From NCBI GenBank assembly GCA_023229385.1, contig JALNZI010000003.1, positions 23,844 to 87,843 of the forward strand: 64,000 nt of DNA, in the 5' to 3' direction. The notes beneath the pieces were generated by a model that did not search any database, was not told the origin of the DNA, and saw only the letters and a program-made list of their open reading frames with translations. Source of the stretch: Candidatus Omnitrophota bacterium (GTDB lineage Bacteria > Omnitrophota > Gorgyraeia > Gygaellales > Profunditerraquicolaceae). Of the stretch, positions 29,605 through 38,569 are shown piece by piece. Position 1 is the first letter of the stretch. Every line of letters starts with the position of its first letter. The position numbers and the translations under genes are program-made.

Positions 29605-30657
29605 CTAGAAGAAGTTATAAAACATTCGGTCTTTAATAATTACATTCTCATATATTTCGTTTACTGATGAAAATGTGCATCTTGGGCACTGTTTTACATC
29701 TATTGAATTATGTATATTTTTATGTTTTTCTGATCCCCATATATTACTTTCAGATATATTTCCAAGTTCAATTGAATTATCACCACGACGATCACAGCAT
29801 AATCCAATTGTTCCATCAAAACTTATATAACATGTTGTTAAACATGTATAACATTTATTAAAGGTTAGTTTAGGAGACCAATTTTCAGAAAATTTATTAA
29901 CTACTGAAAATATTTTAAAATTATCATCTTCAAAATCTGATCTTGCTCTATTAATTTGTTCTTCTACAATTTTAATGATATTTTCATTAAATCGTATCAT
30001 ATTTCTATCAAACCAAGGATCACTTCCTGGACGCATATGAAAAAGATCACAACCAATATTTTTAGCTAATTTGATAGCATCATATATTTCATTATAATTT
30101 GTTGGTAAAAGTAGATATTTATAACATATTTCAAGACCTTTAGAGGTTATATTAGATATATTTCTTATAACAGTATTAAATATGTCTTCATTAACTCCTT
30201 TTACTACTGAAAATGTTTTAGATGTTGCACAATCTACTGATATTCCTAAATAATCGCATTTTAATATAGTTTCAATATTTTTATTTAATTTTACACCATT
30301 TGTTACAAAAGCTATTTGAATATTATTTTCTTTTAATTGATCAATAAGATAATAAGTATTATCATTAGTTAAAGGCTCCCCACCACCCCCAATACAAATC
30401 GATGCTGTAAACCATTGATTTTTAAAGACTTGTATTAATTGATCTACTGTTTCTTTGGACATCATACCTTGTTTAGTTTGTAGTGCTTCTGCGGCATTGC
30501 AGTGTTTACAATTGAGTTGACAAATAGCACTAGGATCTACTGAAACAAATAATGGTGGAGCAATTGTATTGGTATCATATGCTTTTTTCCAATATGGAAC
30601 ATGTACAAGTGCTTTCATACTATTAAACGAATTATATTTATTATGCCACTCTTTCAT
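29605..30657 (-). CDS. Radical SAM protein with SPASM-like C-terminal cysteines
   Basis: 350 residues. The cluster motif ICQLNCKHCN gives CxxxCxxC (Cys46, 50, 53), followed by GGGGEPL for SAM binding. The C-terminal segment has CYTCLTTCYISFDGTIGLCC and KQCPRCTF, as in SPASM or twitch domains that bind extra iron-sulfur clusters. Family members modify peptides, sugars or other substrates by radical chemistry. It overlaps the next gene by 17 bases inside the glycan island, so a sugar or methyl-group modification is possible, but the substrate cannot be read from sequence. Confidence 0.8.
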   Translation of the reverse strand: MKEWHNKYNSFNSMKALVHVPYWKKAYDTNTIAPPLFVSVDPSAICQLNCKHCNAAEALQTKQGMMSKETVDQLIQVFKNQWFTASICIGGGGEPLTNDNTYYLIDQLKENNIQIAFVTNGVKLNKNIETILKCDYLGISVDCATSKTFSVVKGVNEDIFNTVIRNISNITSKGLEICYKYLLLPTNYNEIYDAIKLAKNIGCDLFHMRPGSDPWFDRNMIRFNENIIKIVEEQINRARSDFEDDNFKIFSVVNKFSENWSPKLTFNKCYTCLTTCYISFDGTIGLCCDRRGDNSIELGNISESNIWGSEKHKNIHNSIDVKQCPRCTFSSVNEIYENVIIKDRMFYNFF

Positions 30658-31558
30658 CTCTATCCTTTATTTTATTAAAAATTACTTCACTATCGTAATT
30701 TAAAACTTTATTATATGCTTTATCTATTATACTTGTATAATTATTATAGTTTAAAGTTATATCAATTATTAACTTTTTTAATTCTTCTATCGATTTCCAA
30801 TATATAAATTCATCTTTATTAAACCAATATTCCATTACATTCCAAGTATCGTATTTAATTAAATTTAATGTTTTACATGCTGCTGCTTCTATGACTCTAC
30901 TTTTAAATTGTGGAATATAATAATCTTGAAGATTAGAAAAAGCTATATTATCATTCCAATTTTTATAAGTTTTTATGTTATTAACGTGATAATCGTTTAT
31001 TGGACAAGCGTTTATAGTAATATTAATTTTTGATTGTTTAAGTAATTTCCATTTGCTGATTGTTGGAATATTAAAATGTGTTTGAAGTCTATGAGTTTGT
31101 AATGTTGTAAAAATGTATTTAAATTCTGGTAATAAATTAATTATATTTTCTTGTTCTTGATTAGTTATATTACCTTGGTATATAACATCAAACATTTTAT
31201 TTTCATCTTTAATTACACTATTAAGATACTTAATATTCATTGGAAAAGCAATAGGAAAATACTTTTTCTTATCTTTATTTAACCAATCAGCAGTATAAGG
31301 ACATATTGTATAAATTTTATCAAAGTATTCTTGAGAAGAAATAGCATTGGATGTTGATGTAAAAGCACAAGGAGCTTCTAGATTGAGATATATTTTTCGT
31401 TTATAGTCTTTATATTTTAATTTAAGATTTTCGTTTATAGATGTATTATAACCCTGAAATAATATTTCTTCTTGTGAGTTATCATTATATAAGTTATAAA
31501 AATAATAATTATTTAATGCATCTGGATATTCACCAGTTTTATCATGAATAACTTTCAT
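30641..31558 (-). CDS. Putative glycosyltransferase (GT-B, CgeB-like C-terminus)
   Basis: 305 residues. The C-terminal segment FKSRVIEAAACKTLNLIKYD, followed by WNKDEFIYWKSIEELKKLI-type sequence, matches the donor-binding end of CgeB or GT1-like enzymes (RxxEAxACG...). The N-terminal half has KIYLNLEAPCAF and YTICPYTADWLN. Shorter than usual GT-B enzymes. Overlaps neighbours on both sides. Transfers an unknown sugar to an unknown acceptor if active. Confidence 0.55.
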   Translation of the reverse strand: MKVIHDKTGEYPDALNNYYFYNLYNDNSQEEILFQGYNTSINENLKLKYKDYKRKIYLNLEAPCAFTSTSNAISSQEYFDKIYTICPYTADWLNKDKKKYFPIAFPMNIKYLNSVIKDENKMFDVIYQGNITNQEQENIINLLPEFKYIFTTLQTHRLQTHFNIPTISKWKLLKQSKINITINACPINDYHVNNIKTYKNWNDNIAFSNLQDYYIPQFKSRVIEAAACKTLNLIKYDTWNVMEYWFNKDEFIYWKSIEELKKLIIDITLNYNNYTSIIDKAYNKVLNYDSEVIFNKIKDRDERVA

Positions 31559-32247
31559 TTTACAAAGATCATTCCATAATTTATACGTCGATATATATCT
31601 GAAGTTTTAAGTAATTCAAATGTTATTTCTTCGTAGTTATAATAACTTGTTGGTTCTTCTAGATATGCATCTCCTCGATCATTAAAAGTTATTTTACTTA
31701 TATCTTTTATGTTATCTATATAACCTATAATTCCAAATTTAGTATATTTTAAATCAAATAGATATCTTATACATTTCAAAGCTTCATCTAATAATTCTTC
31801 ATGCCATTCAAAGCATATCTTATTTTGTTTAGATGTAAGACCTTGTAAGACTGAATATTCATAGCCTTCAACGTCTATTTTAATAATATCAGGAGATCCA
31901 TATTGTTTAATAAGTGTATCTAGAGTAATTGTATCTATATTTTGAACAGTTGGCCAAGTTACTACATTTTGAGTAGCTTGTAAGTTCTTACTTCCAAGTA
32001 CAAATCTAGATTGATTTATAAATTTATCTGAAGCTGTAGAAATACCATCATTACCTTGGCTACCAATGTAAAATGTTTTAGTTTCATTATCTTTGTTTGA
32101 GACTAATTTATTTATATATGTAATATTTTTATGTCTTGAATTTAATGTATTGTTTGCTTCTATTGCAATAATTTCACAATCTGGATATAATTCTAGACAT
32201 CGATCTGTAAAATTACCTTTATTATAACCTATATCAAATATTTTCAT
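31555..32247 (-). CDS. FkbM-family methyltransferase
   Basis: 230 residues. SAM-binding start FDIGYNKGNFTDRCLELYP, acidic loop IIAIEANNTL, then ITLDTLIKQYGSPDIIKIDVEGYEYSVLQG, the hallmark DxxKxDVEGxE of FkbM methyltransferases. These O-methylate sugars or small molecules. The ATGA overlap with neighbours shows co-translation with the glycosyltransferase genes, so a capping methylation of a glycan is a plausible role. Confidence 0.8.
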   Translation of the reverse strand: MKIFDIGYNKGNFTDRCLELYPDCEIIAIEANNTLNSRHKNITYINKLVSNKDNETKTFYIGSQGNDGISTASDKFINQSRFVLGSKNLQATQNVVTWPTVQNIDTITLDTLIKQYGSPDIIKIDVEGYEYSVLQGLTSKQNKICFEWHEELLDEALKCIRYLFDLKYTKFGIIGYIDNIKDISKITFNDRGDAYLEEPTSYYNYEEITFELLKTSDIYRRINYGMIFVK

Positions 32248-32975
32248 ACTGTTCTTGAATCTAATATTTCTTTTAAATGTTTATATTTTTTATTTATATA
32301 TTGTTTATCTACAATTTCATTAGATTGAATACCATTCCAACCATGAGTATATGTCTTGTTTTCTTTTATGCATTCAAAATTATTTGAAACTAATAAATCA
32401 TTTATTTTGTAATTATCATCATCTTTTTCATAATGATTAAATACCGTTGTTTCTACATTAATAAATACTATCTTATGTAGATATTCTGATATACTCTGTA
32501 ATATATTATAATCTTTTCCTTGAGTATCAATTTTAATATGTTCTATATACTTAAATCGTTTCCAAGGTATTAAACTTAAAAAATATTCTAAAGATATTAC
32601 AGGAACTTTAATAACTTCTTTTACTGTATAAGGTAAATATTTAGTTGGTTTATATAAACTAGAGCATCCTGGATCAGTATTAGTAACATAAAAATCTGTA
32701 TAAGTTGGCTCAATTATATTATCTAGAGCAGTATATAATAATTTAAAATTAGGATCATTAGTTAAACCTAAATGATTAATACTATTAATATTACTTGGAA
32801 GAGGTTCAAATGCAAAGATTATTCTATCTTTAAGAGTTCTTAACCAAAGTTGTGAATTTGGAGCACAATATGAAAGACCAATATCTAATTTAATATTAGA
32901 TATGTTTTTTGGAATTATTAAAATATTGTCTTCAATTAGTTTAGTAAGACCAATTTTTTCGTATATATTTACCAT
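32244..32975 (-). CDS. Second FkbM-like methyltransferase
   Basis: 243 residues. NIKLDIGLSYCAPNS replaces the usual GxxxG loop, FAFEPLPSN is the acidic loop, VISLEYFLSLIPW and EHIKIDTQGKDYNILQS correspond to the DxxKxDxxGxE motif with T-Q-G-K-D in place of V-E-G-x-E. The altered motif suggests changed substrate or activity. Part of the same overlapping operon. Confidence 0.65.
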   Translation of the reverse strand: MVNIYEKIGLTKLIEDNILIIPKNISNIKLDIGLSYCAPNSQLWLRTLKDRIIFAFEPLPSNINSINHLGLTNDPNFKLLYTALDNIIEPTYTDFYVTNTDPGCSSLYKPTKYLPYTVKEVIKVPVISLEYFLSLIPWKRFKYIEHIKIDTQGKDYNILQSISEYLHKIVFINVETTVFNHYEKDDDNYKINDLLVSNNFECIKENKTYTHGWNGIQSNEIVDKQYINKKYKHLKEILDSRTV

Positions 32976-33700
32976 TCTTGTCTTTCTGCTGGATTGTAAA
33001 GTCCACGTTTGTTCATATCTATATTATATTCTTGAGTAAGTATATTTAATTCTTCTGGATATTCTAAGTAATTCCATTTTCTTCTTATAATTGCTGTTGC
33101 TATTATTGGAAATATTAAACTATCATAATGATGTTGACCACGCTTTGGTTGTCCATGATATACAAAACTTCCTGTTAATCCTAATTTTCTAGACGCATAT
33201 GTGTATTGTTGTCGTTCAACAAAATCAAGAACTTTAGCAGTTTTATACATATTTATAAAATCTAAACGATTCCATATAGAAGCTTGCATACAATAAAATA
33301 AAGGATGTCCACATGGAACATCAAATAAATCTTCTTTTATTCGGTTAAATCCAGTAAGATCGTTTGCTATAAACTTAACAAAACTTTTTTTAGATTCATC
33401 TAAAAAATTTAAATAGAAGTTTAATTTATTAAAATTAGGTCTATCTGTAAGTATAAAATCTTCTTGCATATAGATAAAATATTTACAATCTAATGTCTCT
33501 AAAAAATTTACCCATTGTTTCCAATATGGTTGTTTTTCATCATATAAATTAAATTTATGATTTTGATATTTATCAGAAAGTTTATTAGATATAACATAAC
33601 TATCTACATTAGGAATATATTTATCTAACTGACCAAAATACATTGGCCAAATATCTTCACAACTTGAATGTGTATAAGTAACTATTGGTATATTTAACAT
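32969..33700 (-). CDS. GT-A-like glycosyltransferase
   Basis: 243 residues. Starts with MLNIPIVTYTHSSCEDIWP and has FIYMQEDFIL, an acidic EDF in the position of the DxD metal site of GT-A enzymes, followed by FVKFIANDLTGF. The layout is that of phage and LPS-type glycosyltransferases. Overlaps both neighbours. Sugar and acceptor unknown. Confidence 0.55.
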   Translation of the reverse strand: MLNIPIVTYTHSSCEDIWPMYFGQLDKYIPNVDSYVISNKLSDKYQNHKFNLYDEKQPYWKQWVNFLETLDCKYFIYMQEDFILTDRPNFNKLNFYLNFLDESKKSFVKFIANDLTGFNRIKEDLFDVPCGHPLFYCMQASIWNRLDFINMYKTAKVLDFVERQQYTYASRKLGLTGSFVYHGQPKRGQHHYDSLIFPIIATAIIRRKWNYLEYPEELNILTQEYNIDMNKRGLYNPAERQEW

Positions 33701-34332
33701 AAGTTTTTAAATACTGTAAAAGTAGTAAGATCTCTATATGGTGGATCTTCAATAAGTGGCTCTGTATGTCTAGGATAATTTGCTAATAGATTTAAACCAT
33801 GAGCAGCTTGCTCGGGCGACATATAACAGTTGTACCCAAGTTCAGTAATATCATCATCACGATAATTACATTCGCCACGTCCATCATAACGCATACGTTT
33901 AAGTTTTTCATATGCTATTTTGTTATCAGTAAGAATTGCACCACCTCTAGATATTGCTAATTGTTTCTTGCTATGGAAGCTAAGGCATGTTAAACTTGAT
34001 TGAATATACATATCTGAAGTAAGCCATTTAGCACTATCTATAATAGGAGTAGGATCTAATTGGTAATAACCATTCCAAGTAATATCTTTAAATTTAATTT
34101 TATATCCAGCATGTAAAAATGATTGAGGAACTGAAAGATATGTTCTTTTAGGAACTGTTACCTCTGGAAGTTCTTTATATACATATCGTTTAAGATATTC
34201 AGCACATAGAAATAAAGCAATTGTACAACTATCTACCGTAACACAAAATGGTGCTCCTGTATATTCACATAGTTCTGCTTCAAACATTTGATTTATCTTA
34301 AATGGATTATGAACTATACTTTTTTGAGACAT
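33694..34332 (-). CDS. Short DegT/DnrJ/EryC1-type PLP aminotransferase
   Basis: 212 residues, much shorter than the usual 370 or so. N-terminal FEAELCEYTGAPFCVTVDSC with the PLP-phosphate loop, VPKRTYLSVPQSFLHAGYK, IIDSAKWLTSD for the pyridine-contacting acid, and LSFHSKKQLAISRGGAILTD with the Schiff-base lysine. The C-terminal domain is largely missing. Full-length members aminate keto-sugars. The keto-sugar would come from the surrounding sugar pathway. Whether this truncated form is active is unclear; such short forms seem to recur in phages. Confidence 0.75.
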   Translation of the reverse strand: MSQKSIVHNPFKINQMFEAELCEYTGAPFCVTVDSCTIALFLCAEYLKRYVYKELPEVTVPKRTYLSVPQSFLHAGYKIKFKDITWNGYYQLDPTPIIDSAKWLTSDMYIQSSLTCLSFHSKKQLAISRGGAILTDNKIAYEKLKRMRYDGRGECNYRDDDITELGYNCYMSPEQAAHGLNLLANYPRHTEPLIEDPPYRDLTTFTVFKNLC

Positions 34333-34333
34333 T

Positions 34334-34714
34334 TTAATCTACCAATGTATAAGTTAATTTATGTTTATCAAAAAACTGTTGTCCAGATATATTAGTTTTT
34401 CGCACTTTAATATCTAGAAATGGATATTCTCTAATAATAGAATATAATAATTCTGTACCAATACCTTTATTATAATAATCTGGATGTACTGCTATTCTAA
34501 GATCATTATTAACTACTCCAATAAATCCTACTGGAATGTTATTTAATAAATAAATATAATAACTAGATCCATATTTAGACATGTATTTTTCTTGAGATTC
34601 TTGAGATATATAAGTATGATCTACAAATGAATCTGATAATCTAGTGTCATTTCTAAGAGATCGTATGAATTCCCAATATATTTTGTTATTATTAACTTGT
34701 ATTATCATATGCAA
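34334..34714 (-). CDS. GNAT N-acetyltransferase
   Basis: 126 residues. VGFIGVVNNDLRIAVHPDYYNKGIGTELL is the beta4 plus acetyl-CoA loop (Q/RxxGxG/A becomes NKGIGT), followed by DIKVRKTNISGQQFFDKHKL. Together with the aminotransferase next door it could acetylate an amino sugar, as in N-acetylated LPS sugars; the pairing is inference. A second in-frame ATG two codons in is also possible. Confidence 0.75.
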   Translation of the reverse strand: MHMIIQVNNNKIYWEFIRSLRNDTRLSDSFVDHTYISQESQEKYMSKYGSSYYIYLLNNIPVGFIGVVNNDLRIAVHPDYYNKGIGTELLYSIIREYPFLDIKVRKTNISGQQFFDKHKLTYTLVD

Positions 34715-35499
34715 ACCCTATGACTTAATCCATATGGTTGCTTATATTTCCATTTAGCTAAGAGATAATCTCTGTCTATAGGTAGATTTAAATAATAATT
34801 CAATGTAGTTCCTATATTTAAATATGTATTTTTGTTATTAAATTGATGAAGTTGATGTATTAAAATATTACTTAATGAAGATGCTGAAAATAAATATACT
34901 CTATTTTGACTATCTTGTCCAGTAAAATCTTTAAGATCTTCTATTAAATCTATATCATTAACTATACAATTTTCTCCAACATGAAAAATTGCTGATGTTT
35001 TAAATGGTAATTTATGTATACTTTTTGATTCTACTGGTAATATTAATGAATTTTCATTACATATTAAAATTACTTCTTTAGATTTAAATAAAGGAACTAT
35101 AACATCTATAAAAAAGTCATAGTTATTATTAACCAAGAGATTTGCCCAGGTAAGATTACTATGATCTTTTAATTCATTTAACATCCAATTATATCGTTCA
35201 TTTCCGACGCAACACTTACATATTTTACCTTTATAATAGTTATCTGCTTGGTAATAAAATGAATCTAGAAGCAAATGTCTTATATGTTGATGTTTGTTTG
35301 GATCAAAACATTTATGATCTATACTTGGAAAACCTTTATTAAATATTGTATCTCCAAATATAACTTGATTATTATTAATTTCAAGTTTATAATTTTTAAG
35401 TATAGCTTCGCACCCATCGCTGAAGCGAGTGAAACTAAAAGGAATATTGTTTTTAAGTCTATGATAAAATTCTATTATATCACCTCTAAACGTCTTCAT
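34705..35499 (-). CDS. GT-D fold-like glycosyltransferase (tentative)
   Basis: 264 residues. N-terminal IPFSFTRFSDGCEAILKNYK resembles the RxGDGE signature of GT-D (DUF1792-type) glycosyltransferases, with Cys in place of the last acid. A later block IFHVGENCIVNDIDLI and a closing SASSLSNILIHQL resemble the second half of that fold. The AAGGATC site precedes ATG. Overlaps a 48-residue upstream gene and the GNAT gene. Confidence 0.5.
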   Translation of the reverse strand: MKTFRGDIIEFYHRLKNNIPFSFTRFSDGCEAILKNYKLEINNNQVIFGDTIFNKGFPSIDHKCFDPNKHQHIRHLLLDSFYYQADNYYKGKICKCCVGNERYNWMLNELKDHSNLTWANLLVNNNYDFFIDVIVPLFKSKEVILICNENSLILPVESKSIHKLPFKTSAIFHVGENCIVNDIDLIEDLKDFTGQDSQNRVYLFSASSLSNILIHQLHQFNNKNTYLNIGTTLNYYLNLPIDRDYLLAKWKYKQPYGLSHRVCI

Positions 35500-35632
35500 T
35501 GTGATCCTTTAAAATTATAATTTTGTCTACGTTCCAATCTCCAGTAAGCTCTGGAAAGAATTCAAAAAACATACCACTATGTATAAGATTATCATAAAAT
35601 TCTTTAGTATTAATCGTTTTATATTTGTTCAT
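35486..35632 (-). CDS. 48-residue small protein
   Basis: Begins MNKYKTINTKEFYDNLIHSG and continues MFFEFFPELTGDWNVDK. The FEFFPExTGDW block matches small phage proteins I recall only as hypothetical. GAGG ribosome site 4 bases before ATG; the stop lies inside the next gene's start region. Short, but coding character is clear. Confidence 0.5.
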   Translation of the reverse strand: MNKYKTINTKEFYDNLIHSGMFFEFFPELTGDWNVDKIIILKDHNEDV

Positions 35633-35706
35633 TAATCCTCGACGTGTCTAGATATAAATTTATAAATTAAATAAAGTATACAAATATATAGAATAAAATA
35701 TAACAT

Positions 35707-35877
35707 TTATTTCTTCTTAAATATAATAATATAAGTAAGTATAATAATTGCTAATATAATACCTAAAATTAAACCTAAACCTAAAAAGAATTTAAACAAT
35801 GGTAAAAAGAATATAAAAGTTGAATATCCTAAACCAATAAGTAAAAGACTGAGTAAACTAATCATTAATATTTTCAT
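35707..35877 (-). CDS. 56-residue membrane protein
   Basis: Begins MKILMISLLSLLLIGLGYST and consists of two long hydrophobic helices (second: FFLGLGLILGIILAIIILTY) ending FKKK. Likely a two-pass inner-membrane protein. Its ATG overlaps the end of the upstream gene. Role unknown; no holin neighbour is recognisable. Confidence 0.5.
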   Translation of the reverse strand: MKILMISLLSLLLIGLGYSTFIFFLPLFKFFLGLGLILGIILAIIILTYIIIFKKK

Positions 35878-36046
35878 TTTTAATCCTTATATTTGATTTT
35901 TTATGTTCGCATTCAATATTATTTGAAATACAATATGTATAATATGATTCGTTTTTGAGATATTTAAAATCACATTTTATTTTCCAATTTGCTAAACATA
36001 TATAATCTTTTTCATATTGTGCTCTATCTCGTAAATTTATAGACAT
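35858..36046 (-). CDS. Small Cys-containing hypothetical protein
   Basis: 62 residues starting MSINLRDRAQYEKDYICLAN. Four Cys (CLANWKIKC, YCISNNIEC) may bind metal. The first residues resemble those of the 63190 product (MINLRERAEP). Start lies in the end of the glycosyltransferase gene. Confidence 0.45.
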   Translation of the reverse strand: MSINLRDRAQYEKDYICLANWKIKCDFKYLKNESYYTYCISNNIECEHKKSNIRIKNENIND

Positions 36047-36981
36047 AAAATTTCTCTTTTAAAGGTGTTTTTTAGATCGTAACAAATTGAACTTGCCTTA
36101 CATTTATTTCTATTAAAATCTATTTCTAAATCATTCCAAGATGGATTATCTAAATTACATACAACTATATCTTCTTTAGCACTAGATGCATATTTTCTAA
36201 GTTCTTCTGATCCTAAAGATATCTTATCGTAATACCATTTTACTTTGTCTTCTAGACTCCCTATAAGCTCGTTAGAGCCAGAATGAAGACCACCCACACC
36301 AACGTGCATAGATCGAGTTTGATCTGGTTTTAAAGCATATAAACCATGTTTTAACATACATCGTTCAGTGAAACCATCTCCGTGAATATGTTCGTTATAA
36401 GGTATTCGTATATTATTAAAATGTTTATTATAAAAAGCCACTGGATTATTATATAATTCATCTGTAAGATATGGTAATATATAATTTTTAACTACTTTTA
36501 CACTTATACATGAAGGACTACAACATTGACTATCTCCTATAAGTTGAGATATATCTCCAGATGTTTCTATCTCAGGTCTTCGTTTATGACTAACGCAAAA
36601 TAATTTATTATATCTAGATAAAAACTTTTCATAACAAATTCGATTAAATCTAAGATAATCTTGGGTTGGGGTCATATCTTCCTCGGCAGGAAGTATATAT
36701 TCTTCTGATTCTTCTGCTGCTATACGATAGCTATCTAGAATATTATAAAATCCTGGTAAAGGACATTTATTTTTATCTTCTAAAGTACGTGTAGTAATTT
36801 TAATATGTTTATGGTATTTTCTAAACCAATGAATTACTTTATATATATCTGTGTTAAAGCAGTAATCTAGAAAGAAATGAACTCTAATATTTTCTAGTTC
36901 TTTTGGTTCTTTAAGTAACTGTTCCAGATATAGATATACTAGTTCTGGCCTTTGGTATATTGCTATCGCAAGTGTGTTCAT
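36037..36981 (-). CDS. GT-A-like glycosyltransferase
   Basis: 314 residues. Starts MNTLAIAIYQRPELVYLYLEQ, the typical beginning of GT-A enzymes (xRPxxxxxxLxxL), then ILPAEEDMTPTQDYLRF with an acidic EED in place of DxD. A His-rich region HIHGDGFTERCMLKHGL may help bind metal or acceptor. Preceded by a good AAAGGATC site. First gene after a 127-bp gap, so a transcript may begin here. Confidence 0.6.
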   Translation of the reverse strand: MNTLAIAIYQRPELVYLYLEQLLKEPKELENIRVHFFLDYCFNTDIYKVIHWFRKYHKHIKITTRTLEDKNKCPLPGFYNILDSYRIAAEESEEYILPAEEDMTPTQDYLRFNRICYEKFLSRYNKLFCVSHKRRPEIETSGDISQLIGDSQCCSPSCISVKVVKNYILPYLTDELYNNPVAFYNKHFNNIRIPYNEHIHGDGFTERCMLKHGLYALKPDQTRSMHVGVGGLHSGSNELIGSLEDKVKWYYDKISLGSEELRKYASSAKEDIVVCNLDNPSWNDLEIDFNRNKCKASSICYDLKNTFKREILCL

Positions 36982-37108
36982 AAGATCCTTTAAATAAAAG
37001 ACGTTTTTAAATGACCGTAGAAGAACGCCAAAACTTCCCTATAGTTACTCATGCATATTTTACTATATACACCATTTGAGCATTGTTAAGAGGCTTGTGT
37101 GGTCAATT
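36982..37108. other. Non-coding gap between minus-strand genes
   Basis: 127 bp without a convincing gene. Less AT-rich than its surroundings between 37010 and 37045. The minus strand holds AT-rich stretches that could be a promoter for the 36981 gene, but no clear -35/-10 pair at standard spacing. I see no tRNA or strong terminator hairpin. Confidence 0.3.
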
Positions 37109-37261
37109 TCATTCCCATGTTTCTTTATATGTAAATTGTACAGTTTTAATACTTTTTATTATTTTATCTAATTTTTCTAAGGTATAATTCCATTCAAGAG
37201 TATCTTTATTATAACTAAGTATATCATTATATAGATTTTCTAGATCAGTTTTAATATTCAA
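37109..37261 (-). CDS. 50-residue small protein, TTG start
   Basis: Translation of (M)NIKTDLENLYNDILSYNKD followed by TLEWNYTLEKLDKII. It begins with TTG ten bases after the preceding stop, with GAAGG six bases upstream. The amphipathic helical character and strand agreement support it. No ATG is available in this frame. Confidence 0.4.
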   Translation of the reverse strand: MNIKTDLENLYNDILSYNKDTLEWNYTLEKLDKIIKSIKTVQFTYKETWE

Positions 37262-37269
37262 TTATACCT

Positions 37270-37557
37270 TCAATCTTCTAGTATAAAACCACAATCCATA
37301 CATATTATACTTGATGGTTTATATACGTCATTATGATAATCATAATCTTCAAGTTTTTCTGTATTTTTATGTTCACATGTTAATTGTTTTATTAAACGTT
37401 TTATATTATCTTGTTCGTCTTTAATATTATCATTTAATTCTTCATATATTCCATATTTAAATTTTTTAAGATCTTTAATATATTGTTTTGTAAGTTCAAT
37501 AAATTTTAATTTTTTATTTATTTCTTTTTGAGTTTGTTTAATATTTACTTTATTCAT
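37270..37557 (-). CDS. Small helical protein with C-terminal zinc ribbon
   Basis: 95 residues from MNKVNIKQTQKEINKKLKF, the ATGA-overlap start. Helical coiled-coil-like N-terminal two thirds, then TCEHKNTEKLEDYDYHN and IICMDCGFI, giving CxxH plus CxxC. Probably zinc-binding. Unknown role. Confidence 0.5.
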   Translation of the reverse strand: MNKVNIKQTQKEINKKLKFIELTKQYIKDLKKFKYGIYEELNDNIKDEQDNIKRLIKQLTCEHKNTEKLEDYDYHNDVYKPSSIICMDCGFILED

Positions 37558-38258
37558 ATAATCCATCCTTTATTAACCCAAAATTGATTAATAAGTTTTC
37601 TATCTGATAGATGTTTCTCTGGACCAAGTGATGTAGATAAACGCCCAGGCATTGCTCCCAAGTGCTGCATTTGCGAGCCCCAAGTATCTGGTTCTGATAT
37701 TAATTGTTTAGGTACATAACATTTAGTACCAAAAGCCAATTGTGTTGATGCGGCTAAAGTGCTATCTTCACCATTGAATTGATTTAATTCTGGAGTTTTG
37801 AATAGTTCGATTATATGTTTTCTTTTTACAAACCATGCATGGCCAACTAGACTCACACATCTTATCTGATCATTACCTTTTTCATAAGCTTCAATGTCAT
37901 ATAAAGTATCTGGATGTAATTTAATACCTCGGTAACCAATTATACTTTCATCTCCAACTTGGTCTATAGTATTATAACAATTTTCTATCCAACGACATCC
38001 AGGTATTGTATCATCATCTAGAACTAGAACTCTATCGTAATTATATAAAAGTCCAGCACTGAATCTAGCATATACTCCTAAATTTGGACATTCAATTATA
38101 TTATATTTATGATAGTTTAATCTATTAAAATTAGAAGATTGATTCCATATTACTATTTGAGATGGAGGTATAGTTTGGTTTTCTAGAGATTTAACTAGTT
38201 TCTCTAACCACGCCGTACCTTTATATAAACCAATTATTGCTAAATATTCTTTATTCAT
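37554..38258 (-). CDS. GT2-like glycosyltransferase
   Basis: 234 residues. YLAIIGLYKGTAWLEKLVKS start, SLENQTIPPSQIVIWNQSS, VLVLDDDTIPGCRWIEN with the DDD metal motif, then GHAWFVKRKHII and NGEDSTLAA (the ED of the catalytic base region). This is a canonical inverting GT2 core. Overlaps the 53-residue zinc-ribbon gene and a helical gene on either side. Confidence 0.75.
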   Translation of the reverse strand: MNKEYLAIIGLYKGTAWLEKLVKSLENQTIPPSQIVIWNQSSNFNRLNYHKYNIIECPNLGVYARFSAGLLYNYDRVLVLDDDTIPGCRWIENCYNTIDQVGDESIIGYRGIKLHPDTLYDIEAYEKGNDQIRCVSLVGHAWFVKRKHIIELFKTPELNQFNGEDSTLAASTQLAFGTKCYVPKQLISEPDTWGSQMQHLGAMPGRLSTSLGPEKHLSDRKLINQFWVNKGWII

Positions 38259-38412
38259 CTTTATGTTTTTCTCTAATTATTGTATCTCTACATGTACGAC
38301 AATATGGTTTTGCTTCATAAAAATAAGCATCTCTATATTTAATAGATATCTTATTTTCACAAGTTGTACAATATGTAAAATAATCTTTGAATTTAATAAC
38401 TGTAGTTTTCAC
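38251..38412 (-). CDS. 53-residue zinc-ribbon protein, GTG start
   Basis: (M)KTTVIKFKDYFTYCTTCENK at the start, then KPYCRTCRDTIIREKHKD. Two CxxC pairs form a simple zinc ribbon. The start GTG lies inside the upstream gene; the stop overlaps the glycosyltransferase ATG. Confidence 0.5.
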   Translation of the reverse strand: MKTTVIKFKDYFTYCTTCENKISIKYRDAYFYEAKPYCRTCRDTIIREKHKDE

Positions 38413-38569
38413 TATGTATTTTATACCATTTCATTGAAAGATCATGTATGTTATTTAATAAGTTATTTATAATTTCTTCATCTTTAGTTGGATAATTTAT
38501 ATAATCAAAATCTTTAATAGCTTGTAATGTTTCTAGAATATCATTTAATTTATTTTTATTATATTTCAT
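38393..38569 (-). CDS. 58-residue hypothetical protein
   Basis: Begins MKYNKNKLNDILETLQAIKD and ends SMKWYKIHSENYSY. Mostly helical. Start overlaps the upstream stop; end overlaps the zinc-ribbon gene. Not recognised. Confidence 0.45.
   Translation of the reverse strand: MKYNKNKLNDILETLQAIKDFDYINYPTKDEEIINNLLNNIHDLSMKWYKIHSENYSY

Noticed and set aside
37031..37045. Minus-strand ACTATAGGGA resembling the core of a T7 RNA polymerase promoter
   Set aside because: Only about 14 of 21 positions match, no phage RNA polymerase is in the window, and a single site is not evidence.
36982..37108. Short plus-strand frame MTVEERQNFPIVTHAYFTIY
   Set aside because: Only 22 residues, against the strand of the region and without a ribosome site.
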